DNA of 64,000 nt from Persicitalea jodogahamensis (GTDB lineage Bacteria > Bacteroidota > Bacteroidia > Cytophagales > Spirosomataceae), in assembly GCF_014651615.1 (NCBI RefSeq), contig NZ_BMXF01000005.1, positions 124,001 through 188,000 on the forward strand, in the 5' to 3' direction. Below the pieces are notes generated by a model, which had not been told where the DNA came from, did no database searches, and saw only the letters and a list, made by a program, of their open reading frames with translations. This document shows, piece after piece, positions 49,985-59,028 of this stretch (the stretch's first letter is position 1; each line of letters starts with the position of its first letter). Both the position numbers and the translations under genes were made by a program.

Positions 49985-52900
49985 ATGAAAAAGATTCTAT
50001 TAACGTGCATGATCATGCTCATAACGCTACCGCTTGTGCTGGCCCAACGTCAGCTAACCGGTACTGTCTTGGCTGAAGACTCAAAAGAACCGTTGATTGG
50101 GGCGACGGTGGTCGCCAAGGCAACCGACGCTGGCACTACCACCGACGTGGAAGGAAAGTTCTCGCTTTCCATACCGGAAAATGCCACCGCTCTCGTGATT
50201 TCTTATATCGGCTATACAAGTAAGGAAGTGCCCATCGCCGGGAAAAGTACAGTGGAAGTTTCTCTGGTTCCCGGTAGTGAACTGGGTGAACTGATCGTGG
50301 TGGGCTACACGTCGTCTAAAAAAGAAGACCTGACCGGATCGGTCGCCGTGGTCGATTTGGAACCCATCAAAAATATTAGTTCGGGTAACCCCATGCAGGC
50401 GCTGCAAGGGCGGGTGCCGGGCCTTTATATCGAGAAAACCGGCTCACCCAGTGGGGCCAACTCCCGTATTCTGATCCGGGGAGCCAATACCCTGGGCAAC
50501 ACCGATCCGCTGTACATCATCGACGGCGTGCCGACCAAACGCCCCGAGGTGATGCAGACCATGCCTCCCGGCTCTATCGAATCCATCCAGGTACTTAAGG
50601 ACGCCTCTGCTTCTTCCATCTACGGTTCGCGGGCGTCGAACGGCGTGGTAATTATCACAACAAAAAATGGCTCGAATTCCAATGGCAAGCTGAACATCGA
50701 CTTCAATTCCAGCATTTCGGCCCAGTCCGAAAAGTACCAGCGGTTCACGATGCTGAATGCCGTGGATCGGGGAAAAGCCCTCTGGCAGGCATCAGTGAAC
50801 GACGGCGTCAATCCCGAGGATGGCTACGGCGCGATCTACGGATTTGACTGGAACAAGGACTTTACCAATCCTGTGCTGAATGGGGTAACGGTGAAACCTC
50901 TCGTAGGCGGCGATCCTAATATGCCCGTTGGCGACACCGACTGGCAGGACGTGATGTACAAAACGGGTGTCGCGACCAGCAATGAACTGATCCTGTCGGG
51001 CGGTACCAAAAACTCCTCGCTGTCTATTGCGCTGGGACACTACCACAACACCGGAATGCTAAGGTACACAAAATACGACCGCCTCTCGGGCCGGATCAAT
51101 GCCCGCACCAGTGCCTTCAGCAACCGCCTCAACATCGGTTCCAACATCATGCTCTCTTCGTCGAACGAAACCCTGGCTGCGACCGACATCGGCGGCGCAC
51201 CCACACCCGGCCTGGCGGTTACGCTGGTGCCCACGATTCCGGTGTACGCCGCAGACGGTACTTACGGCGGGGCCATCGGTTCGGGGTACTCCGACCGTAA
51301 CAATCCCCTGCACATGCAGGACATCAATAAATGGGACAATACGAATCGCATGACCATTTTTGGTAATGTTTTCGCCGAAATAGAGCCCGTCAAAAACCTG
51401 TTTCTGAGAACCAGTGTCGGAGTGGACAACGCGCGCTATTCTTTCAAGAACATTGAACAGTCTTTCGAAGAGGGGTCTTTCGGCCGCACCAGCAACAGCC
51501 TGACCATCGACCAGAACAAGCTGATATCGCTCACCTTTACCAATACGGCCCGCTACAATCTGAACCTGGGAAGAAGCAGCTTCAAATTCCTGGCAGGGGT
51601 GGAAGCCATCAAGAATACTTTTGATGTTCAGATCGCCAGAAAAGAAGGATTCGCGGTGCAAAGTGAAGATTACTTCGTGCTGAGTGCCGGCACGGGCAAT
51701 ACGTCCGTCGTGGGTACGGGTTCGGGCAACCGCCTGCTCTCCCAGTTCGGAAGGGTGGACTACAACTTCTCCGATAAGTACCTGGCCGCCCTGACGATCC
51801 GCCGTGATGGGTCCTCCCGCTTCGGAGCCGACAATCGCTACGGTATTTTCCCCGCCGCCTCGTTTGGCTGGCGCATCGATCAGGAAGATTTTATGCGTGA
51901 TGTGAATGCCATCAGCAGCCTGAAACTACGCCTCGGCCTGGGCCGGGTGGGCAATCAGGAAATCGGCGACCTCGCGCGGTTTGGCCTGTACGACACCCGC
52001 TACGGGGCCAGGGCCTCCAACTTCAACGACGGCACGGGCCACCAGCCTTTCTTCGATCAGTTTTGGAATATCGGCACGGCCTACGACCTCGACGGTGCCA
52101 ACACGGGCAACCTTCCTTCGGGTTTTGTGTCCACGCAGGCCGAAAACCCGCGCTTGAAGTGGGAAACGACCGACGAGATAAACGTGGGAGCTGATTTTGG
52201 CTTCCTCGACGGCACGATTCAGGGTTCGCTGGATATTTTCAGTCGCGTCACGAGCGACATCCTCATTAAGCCTCCGGTGGCATCCGCCGTGGGAGAAGGA
52301 CAGTTGAGATCGCTGAACGGGGCCACCAAAACCAACAAAGGTTTCGAGCTTTCGGTCGGGTACTTTGCCAAGCCCAAGGGCGACTTCACCTACAATATCA
52401 TGGCGGGTATCGCCCGTTTCCGCGACAAGATTACGGAATTGCCGGAAGAAGTACGGTCGGCCTACGCCGGAAACGCCATCACTTCCATCATTGGCCATTC
52501 GCAATTCGATCTATTCGGATACAAGACCGACGGCCTTTTCCAGACACAGTCCGAAGTGGACGCCGCCCCCAGGCAGGTAGGTGCTGCTCCCGGAAGGATT
52601 CGCTACGTAGACACCAACAATGACGGGGAAATCAACGATCTGGATCGGGTTTTCTACGGTACCACGCTGCCGGCCCTCGAATACAATATCAAATTCGAGG
52701 CCTACTACAAGGCGTTTGATTTCTCGCTGTTCGGTTCAGGAATCGCAGGTCGTAATGGCTTCGACATTTACACTTTCTACAACAATTTTGTGCGCGGCAG
52801 GGAAAATGTAGGCCCCGGCGTGTTCGACGCCTGGACGCCCAACAACACGGGTTCGACCATCCCGGCGTTGTCGCTGTCGGATGTCAACAACGAGACCCGC

Positions 52901-53143
52901 CCTTCCGACTATTTCAACGTGAACACGTCCTACTTCAAGCTCAGAAACATCCAGTTAGGCTATTCGCTTTCTCCCAACTTCGTCCAAAAGATCGGACTGA
53001 GCCGATTCCGCCTGTTTGCGATGGTTGACAATCTGTTCTTGGTAAAGTCTGCCAGCTTCGCAGGGCCCGACCCGGAGCGAACCGACATCAACGCCATTCC
53101 GGTGCCGCGTTCCTTCACCTTTGGCCTCAATGTATCCTTCTAG
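49985..53143 (+). CDS. SusC-like TonB-dependent transporter (fructan locus)
   Basis: The 1052-residue outer-membrane protein lacks the STN domain of the xylan SusC, in keeping with HTCS rather than sigma control. It has a signal peptide ending LVLAQ, a carboxypeptidase-regulatory-like domain (about 22-95, LTGTVLAEDSKEPLIGATV), the plug (KKEDLTGSVAVVDLEPIKN to VVIITTKNG, about 110-225) and a beta barrel ending LNVSF. With its SusD partner it would import fructo-oligosaccharides. It follows the sensor gene by 234 bp that contain the probable promoter. Confidence 0.95.
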   Translation: MKKILLTCMIMLITLPLVLAQRQLTGTVLAEDSKEPLIGATVVAKATDAGTTTDVEGKFSLSIPENATALVISYIGYTSKEVPIAGKSTVEVSLVPGSELGELIVVGYTSSKKEDLTGSVAVVDLEPIKNISSGNPMQALQGRVPGLYIEKTGSPSGANSRILIRGANTLGNTDPLYIIDGVPTKRPEVMQTMPPGSIESIQVLKDASASSIYGSRASNGVVIITTKNGSNSNGKLNIDFNSSISAQSEKYQRFTMLNAVDRGKALWQASVNDGVNPEDGYGAIYGFDWNKDFTNPVLNGVTVKPLVGGDPNMPVGDTDWQDVMYKTGVATSNELILSGGTKNSSLSIALGHYHNTGMLRYTKYDRLSGRINARTSAFSNRLNIGSNIMLSSSNETLAATDIGGAPTPGLAVTLVPTIPVYAADGTYGGAIGSGYSDRNNPLHMQDINKWDNTNRMTIFGNVFAEIEPVKNLFLRTSVGVDNARYSFKNIEQSFEEGSFGRTSNSLTIDQNKLISLTFTNTARYNLNLGRSSFKFLAGVEAIKNTFDVQIARKEGFAVQSEDYFVLSAGTGNTSVVGTGSGNRLLSQFGRVDYNFSDKYLAALTIRRDGSSRFGADNRYGIFPAASFGWRIDQEDFMRDVNAISSLKLRLGLGRVGNQEIGDLARFGLYDTRYGARASNFNDGTGHQPFFDQFWNIGTAYDLDGANTGNLPSGFVSTQAENPRLKWETTDEINVGADFGFLDGTIQGSLDIFSRVTSDILIKPPVASAVGEGQLRSLNGATKTNKGFELSVGYFAKPKGDFTYNIMAGIARFRDKITELPEEVRSAYAGNAITSIIGHSQFDLFGYKTDGLFQTQSEVDAAPRQVGAAPGRIRYVDTNNDGEINDLDRVFYGTTLPALEYNIKFEAYYKAFDFSLFGSGIAGRNGFDIYTFYNNFVRGRENVGPGVFDAWTPNNTGSTIPALSLSDVNNETRPSDYFNVNTSYFKLRNIQLGYSLSPNFVQKIGLSRFRLFAMVDNLFLVKSASFAGPDPERTDINAIPVPRSFTFGLNVSF

Positions 53144-53225
53144 GAAGCTGCCTGGTCTTGGACAAATCATCAATCTTAAAAAACAGCAGGTCAAATTTCC
53201 TTTTGTTCCTACAAAAACTACTACA

Positions 53226-54938
53226 ATGAAAAATAAAATAGCAACCCTACTATTGATCGCCGGTAGCATGACCATCACCACCTCATGTAAGGACTACCTC
53301 GATTTCGAGCCTCAGGGCGTGTTGTCTTCGGACAACATCAACTCGGCTTCCGGGGCCGAATCGCTGGTGACTGCTGCCTACGCGGGAATCGGAAACGACG
53401 ACATGATCGGTCCCATGACCAGCATGTGGGTGTACGGCAGCGTCCGCTCCGATGATTCTTACAAAGGAGGCGGCGGGGTGTCGGATGTAGCAGACATTGA
53501 TTTTTACGAGCACTACAATCTGACCCGTGCCGATATGGATTGGATGCACCCCTTCACCTGGGAGAATTTTTACAAGGCCATCTCCCGGGCCAACGTGGCG
53601 TTGCGTACTGTCAACTCACTGACCGAAGCGGAGTTCCCATTGAAGAAAACGCGTCAGGCGGAGTTGCGCTTTCTGCGGGCGCACTCGCATTTCATGTTGA
53701 AGATGTTGTTCAAAAACATCCCCTACATCGATGAGTCTTTATCCAACGACGACATCCTGACCGTTTCCAACGTGCAGTACACTAACGACGAGCTTTGGAA
53801 CAAAATAGCGGACGATTTTCAGTTTGCCGTGGACAACCTGCCCCTGACCCAGCCTCAGATCGGCCGGGCCAATCAGCTTTCCGCCGCCGCCTACCTGGCC
53901 AAGCTTCGCCTGTTTCAAGCCTACGAACAGGATGACAGCCATAAAGTGACCAATATCAATAAAACACGGCTACAGGAAGTCGTCAAGTTGACCCAGCAGG
54001 TAATCGGTTCCGGCAAGTATAGCTTGCAGAATGACTTCGCGGAAAACTTCATCGCCGAAACCGAGAATGGCCCCGAATCCGTTTTTGCGATCCAATACTC
54101 AATCAATGACGGCACAGCCGTCGGGCGCGTCAGCTTCGTGACCGGACTCAACTACCCGCACGGCGCACCGCAGTACGGCTGCTGCGGATTTCATCAGCCC
54201 AGCCAGAACCTGGCCAATGCCTTCAAGACCGACGCCAACGGGTTCCCGCAGTTCGACACTTTCAACGCTACAGATGTCAATTTCGCCACCAACACCGTGG
54301 ATCCCCGTGTGGATCATACCGTCGGCATCGACGGCCACCCCTACAAGTATGACCCAACCAAGCCATTCAGCAACAGCTGGGTGCGTGATCCGGGCGTGTA
54401 CGGTTTTTTCCACACCATGAAGGATCAGCAATTGGCAACCAGCCCGTCGTACAAGAAAGAGGGTCCATTTATCGGTTCTTCCAAAAACATCGACATCATC
54501 CGTTACGCCGACGTGTTGCTGATGCAGGCCGAGGCATACATCGAACTCGGCCAGCCCGAACTGGCGCTGCCGCTCATCAACCAAATCAGGAACAGAGCCG
54601 CCAAGAGTACCGGACGGTTGAGGAAAACCGACGGCACGTTTGCCTCAAACTACAACGTGAAGCCTTACCCGTCGGCGGGCTGGAACCAGACGACGGCCCG
54701 CAGGGCCTTGCGCTGGGAGCGACGCCTTGAGTTTGCCACGGAAAGCCCGCGCTTCTTCGATCTGGTACGCTGGGGTATTGCCGCCGAAACGCTGAATGCT
54801 TACCTGGAAAAGGAAAAAGTGAGAAGGCCCTTCCTATCCACCGCCAAATTCACCGCCGGTCGGGATGAGTACCTGCCCATCCCGCAGCGCGAGATCAGCC
54901 TGACCAAAGGGTTGTACAAGCAAAACCCAGGCTTCTAA
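53226..54938 (+). CDS. SusD/RagB-like glycan-binding lipoprotein (fructan locus)
   Basis: The 570-residue lipoprotein starts MKNKIATLLLIAGSMTITTSC (Cys21); the longer reading from 53121 overlaps the end of susC and is rejected. The SusD fold is visible in DYLDFEPQGVLSSDN, RQAELRFLRAHSHFMLKMLFKNIPY, RYADVLLMQAEAYIELGQ and the C-terminal RRALRWERRLEFATESPRFFDLVRWG. It should hold fructan chains over the SusC pore. It lies 82 bp after susC. Confidence 0.95.
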   Translation: MKNKIATLLLIAGSMTITTSCKDYLDFEPQGVLSSDNINSASGAESLVTAAYAGIGNDDMIGPMTSMWVYGSVRSDDSYKGGGGVSDVADIDFYEHYNLTRADMDWMHPFTWENFYKAISRANVALRTVNSLTEAEFPLKKTRQAELRFLRAHSHFMLKMLFKNIPYIDESLSNDDILTVSNVQYTNDELWNKIADDFQFAVDNLPLTQPQIGRANQLSAAAYLAKLRLFQAYEQDDSHKVTNINKTRLQEVVKLTQQVIGSGKYSLQNDFAENFIAETENGPESVFAIQYSINDGTAVGRVSFVTGLNYPHGAPQYGCCGFHQPSQNLANAFKTDANGFPQFDTFNATDVNFATNTVDPRVDHTVGIDGHPYKYDPTKPFSNSWVRDPGVYGFFHTMKDQQLATSPSYKKEGPFIGSSKNIDIIRYADVLLMQAEAYIELGQPELALPLINQIRNRAAKSTGRLRKTDGTFASNYNVKPYPSAGWNQTTARRALRWERRLEFATESPRFFDLVRWGIAAETLNAYLEKEKVRRPFLSTAKFTAGRDEYLPIPQREISLTKGLYKQNPGF

Positions 54939-54994
54939 ATCCCCTATCCCGTTCAACATTTAACCAACCAACCCCAGGCCAGCCCCGGTACTCT

Positions 54995-56332
54995 ATGAAG
55001 AATTCGCAGAAAGTTTTTATCTGGTCCCTGTCGGCTGCTCTGGGCGGTTTTCTGTTCGGATTCGACACAGCCGTCATCTCCGGGGCGGAGCAAACCCTTC
55101 AAAAGCTGTGGAATTCCAGCGCTTTTGAGCATGGCCTGACGGTCTCCATCGCGCTGATTGGCACCGTGTTCGGCGCCCTGTTCGGCGGCGTCCCGGCCGA
55201 CCGATACGGGCGCAGGAAAAGCCTGTTCATCGTGGCGATTCTGTATCTGGTTTCGGCCATTGGCTCGGCCCTGGCTCCGGGTTGGTTTGTTTTTCTGGTC
55301 TTCCGGCTGGTGGGCGGCGTGGGCGTGGGCATCTCGTCGGTAGTTGCGCCGATGTACATTTCCGAAATCGCTCCGCCCTCCCGGCGCGGGAGGTTGGTTG
55401 CTTTGTTTCAGTTCAATATCGTGCTGGGTATTCTCATTTCGTATCTGTCCAACTACGCCTTGGAGGGCATCGGCGAGAACGCCTGGCGCTGGATGCTCGG
55501 CGTGGAAGCCATTCCGGCGCTGCTTTTCATGGGAACCCTCTTCCTGATTCCCGAAAGTCCGCGCTGGCTGATCCTGAAGCGGGGCAAAATAGAGGAAGCG
55601 CGGACCATTCTGGCTACCAGCGATGCTGGCGACGCCGACCGCGTGGTTACAGCCATCATCGACAGCCACCACCAGTCCACCGGGTCGAGCTTTCGGGATC
55701 TCTTCAAGCCGGAATACAAACGCCCGGTGACGCTGGCCGTGATGTTTGCGCTGTTCAATCAGCTGGCGGGCATCAATGCCATTATTTACTACGCGCCCCG
55801 GGTGTTCGAGATGGCCGGACTGGGCAAAGAGTCGGCCCTGCTTTCGTCAGCGGGCATTGGGCTGGTCAACTTGCTGGCGACGCTGGCGGGTTTACTGCTC
55901 ATCGACCGGTTCGGGCGCAGATTCCTGATGCAGATTGGCTCTTTCGGCCTGATCGCCTCGCTCTCGCTGGTTTCCTATTTCTTTTTTACCGATACGTTGG
56001 GCGGGATGCAGGTACCCTTCTTTCTGTTTGTTTACATCGCCTTCTTCGCTATGTCGCAGGGGGCCGTCATCTGGGTATTCATTTCCGAAATATTCCCCAA
56101 CGACGTGCGGGCTTACGGGCAATCGCTCGGTAGTTTCACGCACTGGATTGCGGCGGCGGTCATCTCCTTCATCTTTCCGTATCTGGCCCAGACGTTTGGC
56201 GGTGGAACTACCTTCGCGTTTTTCGCCGGGATGATGGTGCTTCAACTGCTCTTTGTTCTAAAACTCATGCCCGAAACCAAAGGCACTTCCCTCGAAAAGA
56301 TCGAAGAATCGGTGGTCGTAGCAGTTGCCTGA
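54995..56332 (+). CDS. MFS sugar porter
   Basis: The 445-residue inner-membrane permease has twelve predicted helices and the sugar-porter signatures: GFLFGFDTAVISG in helix 1, DRYGRRKSL between helices 2 and 3, PESPRWLILK after helix 6, NQLAGINAIIYYAP in helix 7, DRFGRRFLM between helices 8 and 9, and PETKGTSLE at the end. It probably carries fructose into the cytoplasm by proton symport for the kinase encoded 5 bp downstream. The spacing shows tight operon coupling. Confidence 0.93.
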   Translation: MKNSQKVFIWSLSAALGGFLFGFDTAVISGAEQTLQKLWNSSAFEHGLTVSIALIGTVFGALFGGVPADRYGRRKSLFIVAILYLVSAIGSALAPGWFVFLVFRLVGGVGVGISSVVAPMYISEIAPPSRRGRLVALFQFNIVLGILISYLSNYALEGIGENAWRWMLGVEAIPALLFMGTLFLIPESPRWLILKRGKIEEARTILATSDAGDADRVVTAIIDSHHQSTGSSFRDLFKPEYKRPVTLAVMFALFNQLAGINAIIYYAPRVFEMAGLGKESALLSSAGIGLVNLLATLAGLLLIDRFGRRFLMQIGSFGLIASLSLVSYFFFTDTLGGMQVPFFLFVYIAFFAMSQGAVIWVFISEIFPNDVRAYGQSLGSFTHWIAAAVISFIFPYLAQTFGGGTTFAFFAGMMVLQLLFVLKLMPETKGTSLEKIEESVVVAVA

Positions 56333-56337
56333 AAACT

Positions 56338-57237
56338 ATGAAAAAGAAAAAAGTAATCTGTTTTGGTGAGGTACTTTGGGACATGCTTCCCACGGGAAAA
56401 CTACCGGGCGGCGCGCCCATGAACGTGGCCTTCCATCTCAATAACTTCGGGGTGGACGCTGCGCTCATCAGCCGGATCGGCACCGACGATCTCGGCGACG
56501 AACTGCTGGACTTCATGCAGCAGTCCGGCTTGGATACCTCCCTCGTGCAGCGCGGCACCACCCACCTGACGGGCGTAGTGAAGGTGAACATGGACGATCA
56601 CAATGAGGTAACCTACAAAATCGTGCAGCCTGTGGCCTGGGACTACATTCTATTAGAAGAAAAGGCTGTGCGGACCGTAGCCGAAAGCGACTGCTTCGTT
56701 TTCGGATCGCTGGCTGCCCGAAATCCCGGTACGCGCGAAACGCTGTACGAAATGGTTAAAAGCGCCCCTTTCAAGGTATTCGATGTCAACCTGCGGGAAC
56801 CGTACTACACCCGATCCGTGGTCGAGCATCTTTTGCAGGAAACGGACATGGTCAAAATGAACGCCCACGAATTGGCACTCATTGCCTCCTGGCACAACCC
56901 GCTGACGGACGAGAAGTCGGCCATCCGGGAGCTGGCCCAACGCTACGAAACGCCAACGGTCTGCGTGACGCGGGGCGGCGCAGGCGCTATACTCTGGAAA
57001 GACAGGAAGTTTTACGAAAGCAAGGGCTTCGAAGTGAAGCTGAAAGACACCATCGGAAGCGGCGATTCTTTTCTGGCCGCTTTGATCGACGGCCTCTTGA
57101 AAGGTGCCTCGCCAGGCGAAAGCCTGGAACGTGCCTGCGCGGTGGGTTCTCTGGTCGCTACGCATCAGGGCGCAACGCCGACTTTTTCTCAGGACGATAT
57201 TCAGAATCTGGCAAATAATGCAAAGCGGGTGGGATAG
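56338..57237 (+). CDS. PfkB-family fructokinase
   Basis: The 299-residue kinase has the two PfkB signatures: GGAPMNVAFHLNNFGVDAALISRIGTD near residue 22 and DTIGSGDSFLAALIDGLL near the C-terminus with the catalytic Asp in GSGDS. It would phosphorylate the fructose brought in by the MFS porter. It starts 5 bp after the porter stop and is followed 60 bp later by the GH32 gene. Fructose is inferred from context; related kinases act on other sugars. Confidence 0.9.
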   Translation: MKKKKVICFGEVLWDMLPTGKLPGGAPMNVAFHLNNFGVDAALISRIGTDDLGDELLDFMQQSGLDTSLVQRGTTHLTGVVKVNMDDHNEVTYKIVQPVAWDYILLEEKAVRTVAESDCFVFGSLAARNPGTRETLYEMVKSAPFKVFDVNLREPYYTRSVVEHLLQETDMVKMNAHELALIASWHNPLTDEKSAIRELAQRYETPTVCVTRGGAGAILWKDRKFYESKGFEVKLKDTIGSGDSFLAALIDGLLKGASPGESLERACAVGSLVATHQGATPTFSQDDIQNLANNAKRVG

Positions 57238-57297
57238 CGAAAATGCGCGCCTCCCCGATTGTTAAAAACACCAAGACTTTTAAAAATTACCAAAAAA

Positions 57298-58776
57298 ATG
57301 TACAAAGCAATCGTTTACCTGGTTCTATCTTCACTTATGGTCGCCTGCAATTCCTCCGGTCAGCCCGATTCCACGGAGGCCACTCCGGACGGCTACCGTC
57401 CCGCCTATCACTATACGCCCGAGAAAAACTGGGTCAATGACCCCAACGGATTGGTGTACCTCGACGGTGAGTATCACCTTTTTTATCAGTACAACCCCTA
57501 TGGCGATACGTGGGGACACATGAGCTGGGGACACGCCGTAAGCAAAGACCTGAAAACCTGGGAGGAACTACCCGTTGCCCTGGAAGAATACCCCAGCGCT
57601 GACAGCAGTGAGACCATGATTTTCTCGGGTTCCGTGGTGGTGGATAGTGAGAATACCTCCGGCTTTTTTGAGCCGGGTTTCAAGAACGGCATGGTCGCTA
57701 TCTATACTTCCCATGTCCACCGGGGCGATGTGGGACTGGCACAGCACCAGAGCCTGGCTTACAGCAGCGATAAGGGCCGTACCTGGAAGTACTATGACCA
57801 AAATCCTGTGCTGGATCTGAACATGAAAGATTTTCGCGATCCGAACGTGTTCCGCTACCAGGGCAAGTGGAAAATGATCGTCGTCAAGCCCCTCGACTAT
57901 GTGGCGCAGATTTATGAGTCTGAAAATTTGAAAGACTGGAAACTACTCAGTGAGTTTGGGAAGATGGGCGACATGGCCAAGATTTGGGAATGCCCATCGC
58001 TCTTTGAAGTACCCGTAGCGGACAGCGACGAGAAAAAGTGGGTCATGTTGATTTCAAGCGCGGCCGAGGACACCGAATTCACCGGCATGCAGTACTTCGT
58101 GGGTGATTTCGACGGGCAGCGTTTCACGCCGCAGCCGCAAGAGGGCGTATTCCGGTTGGACAATGGAAAAGATTTTTACGCCGCTATTCCGTACAACAAC
58201 CTGCCTGATTCTCAAAAAAATCCGATCATCGTCGGCTGGGTGAACAACTGGATGTACGCCAACCAGATCCCGGCCAGTGGTTCGCGCGGGATGTTTTCGT
58301 TGCCCCGTGCCCTGTCTTTGAAAAAGCAGGGCGATACTTATATCGTTGTTCAGCGGCCAATTTTCAAAGAAGGAATTTCAACCAAGACGATCAGCGTGAA
58401 AGCCAAGGATCTGGCGGGACAAACTTTCGATATGCCCACTAATTCTTATCGGCTTACCCTCACGATCGACCTGAGCGATGCCCAGGATTTTACAATCGAC
58501 CTGCTGAAAAAAGATAACCAAAGTACCCCCCTCCGCTACGATGCCGCTACCGGAAAACTCAGTCTCGACCGTACGAATTCGGGTGATGTCGCTTTCCACG
58601 AACAGTTTCCCAGCGTGGAATCGGTTAGCCTGAATCCTAAAAACAAACAGTTGAAACTGGATATTTTTGCCGACAATTCGGTGCTGGAAATCTTTGTCAA
58701 CGACGGTGAGAAGGTGCTGACTGAGTTGGTTTTTCCGGGAAACGGTACAAGCCGGGTGGCAGCCAAAACCGATTGA
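57298..58776 (+). CDS. GH32 fructan hydrolase (levanase/inulinase type), lipoprotein
   Basis: The 492-residue protein starts with a lipobox (LMVAC, Cys17); an earlier ATG at 57259 lies in front of this leader and is rejected. The GH32 propeller has the nucleophile Asp48 in WVNDPNG, the transition-state stabiliser Asp181 in RDPNVF and the acid/base Glu231 in WECPSLFEV. The C-terminal beta-sandwich starts near 350 (ISVKAKDLAGQTFDM). It releases fructose from fructans, inulin versus levan being undecidable here. It is the last gene of the fructan operon. Confidence 0.95.
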   Translation: MYKAIVYLVLSSLMVACNSSGQPDSTEATPDGYRPAYHYTPEKNWVNDPNGLVYLDGEYHLFYQYNPYGDTWGHMSWGHAVSKDLKTWEELPVALEEYPSADSSETMIFSGSVVVDSENTSGFFEPGFKNGMVAIYTSHVHRGDVGLAQHQSLAYSSDKGRTWKYYDQNPVLDLNMKDFRDPNVFRYQGKWKMIVVKPLDYVAQIYESENLKDWKLLSEFGKMGDMAKIWECPSLFEVPVADSDEKKWVMLISSAAEDTEFTGMQYFVGDFDGQRFTPQPQEGVFRLDNGKDFYAAIPYNNLPDSQKNPIIVGWVNNWMYANQIPASGSRGMFSLPRALSLKKQGDTYIVVQRPIFKEGISTKTISVKAKDLAGQTFDMPTNSYRLTLTIDLSDAQDFTIDLLKKDNQSTPLRYDAATGKLSLDRTNSGDVAFHEQFPSVESVSLNPKNKQLKLDIFADNSVLEIFVNDGEKVLTELVFPGNGTSRVAAKTD

Positions 58777-58835
58777 TCTTCTAAACCTTACTTCGACTGT
58801 GTAGAATAAGGGGGTGAAATGACGCAGGTACTTGA

Positions 58836-58870
58836 AGCTTCCATAACTTTTTGAAAAAGTTATGGAAGCT
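58836..58870. terminator. Strong hairpin after the GH32 gene (likely bidirectional terminator)
   Basis: The arms 58836-58852 and 58854-58870 are exact inverse complements over 17 bp with a one-base centre; five T end the left arm and five A begin the right arm. It lies between the convergent GH32 and PVC cytochrome genes and could stop transcription from either side. It also overlaps the first codons of the regulator fragment, whose ATG at 58862 would be locked in the stem. Confidence 0.6.
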
Positions 58871-58972
58871 AACATTGAATCATTAGTCAGCACGACAGAA
58901 TCGGAACGCCTGGAAAAGAAATCCACGGGCGCGACTAACAAGGCGCCCTACCTGTACAGGTTTCCCAAATGA
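58862..58972 (+). pseudogene. C-terminal fragment of a NUDIX-type regulator gene
   Basis: A 36-codon frame ends ERLEKKSTGATNKAPYLYRFPK, which matches the end of the regulator at 46106-46840 (ERLEKKFTGAANKAPYLYRF). The DNA shares a 20-base exact run and further near-identity around it. Only the last part of the winged helix is left; the NUDIX domain and most of the DNA-binding part are absent. It is a relic, placed at the right border of the fructan locus, while the intact gene is at the left border. The ATG lies in a hairpin and is probably not used. Confidence 0.8.
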
Positions 58973-59028
58973 CGGGAATTAGCCCGGATATGCCAATACG
59001 CGACAATTTTCGCAGACGTACCGGCAGA

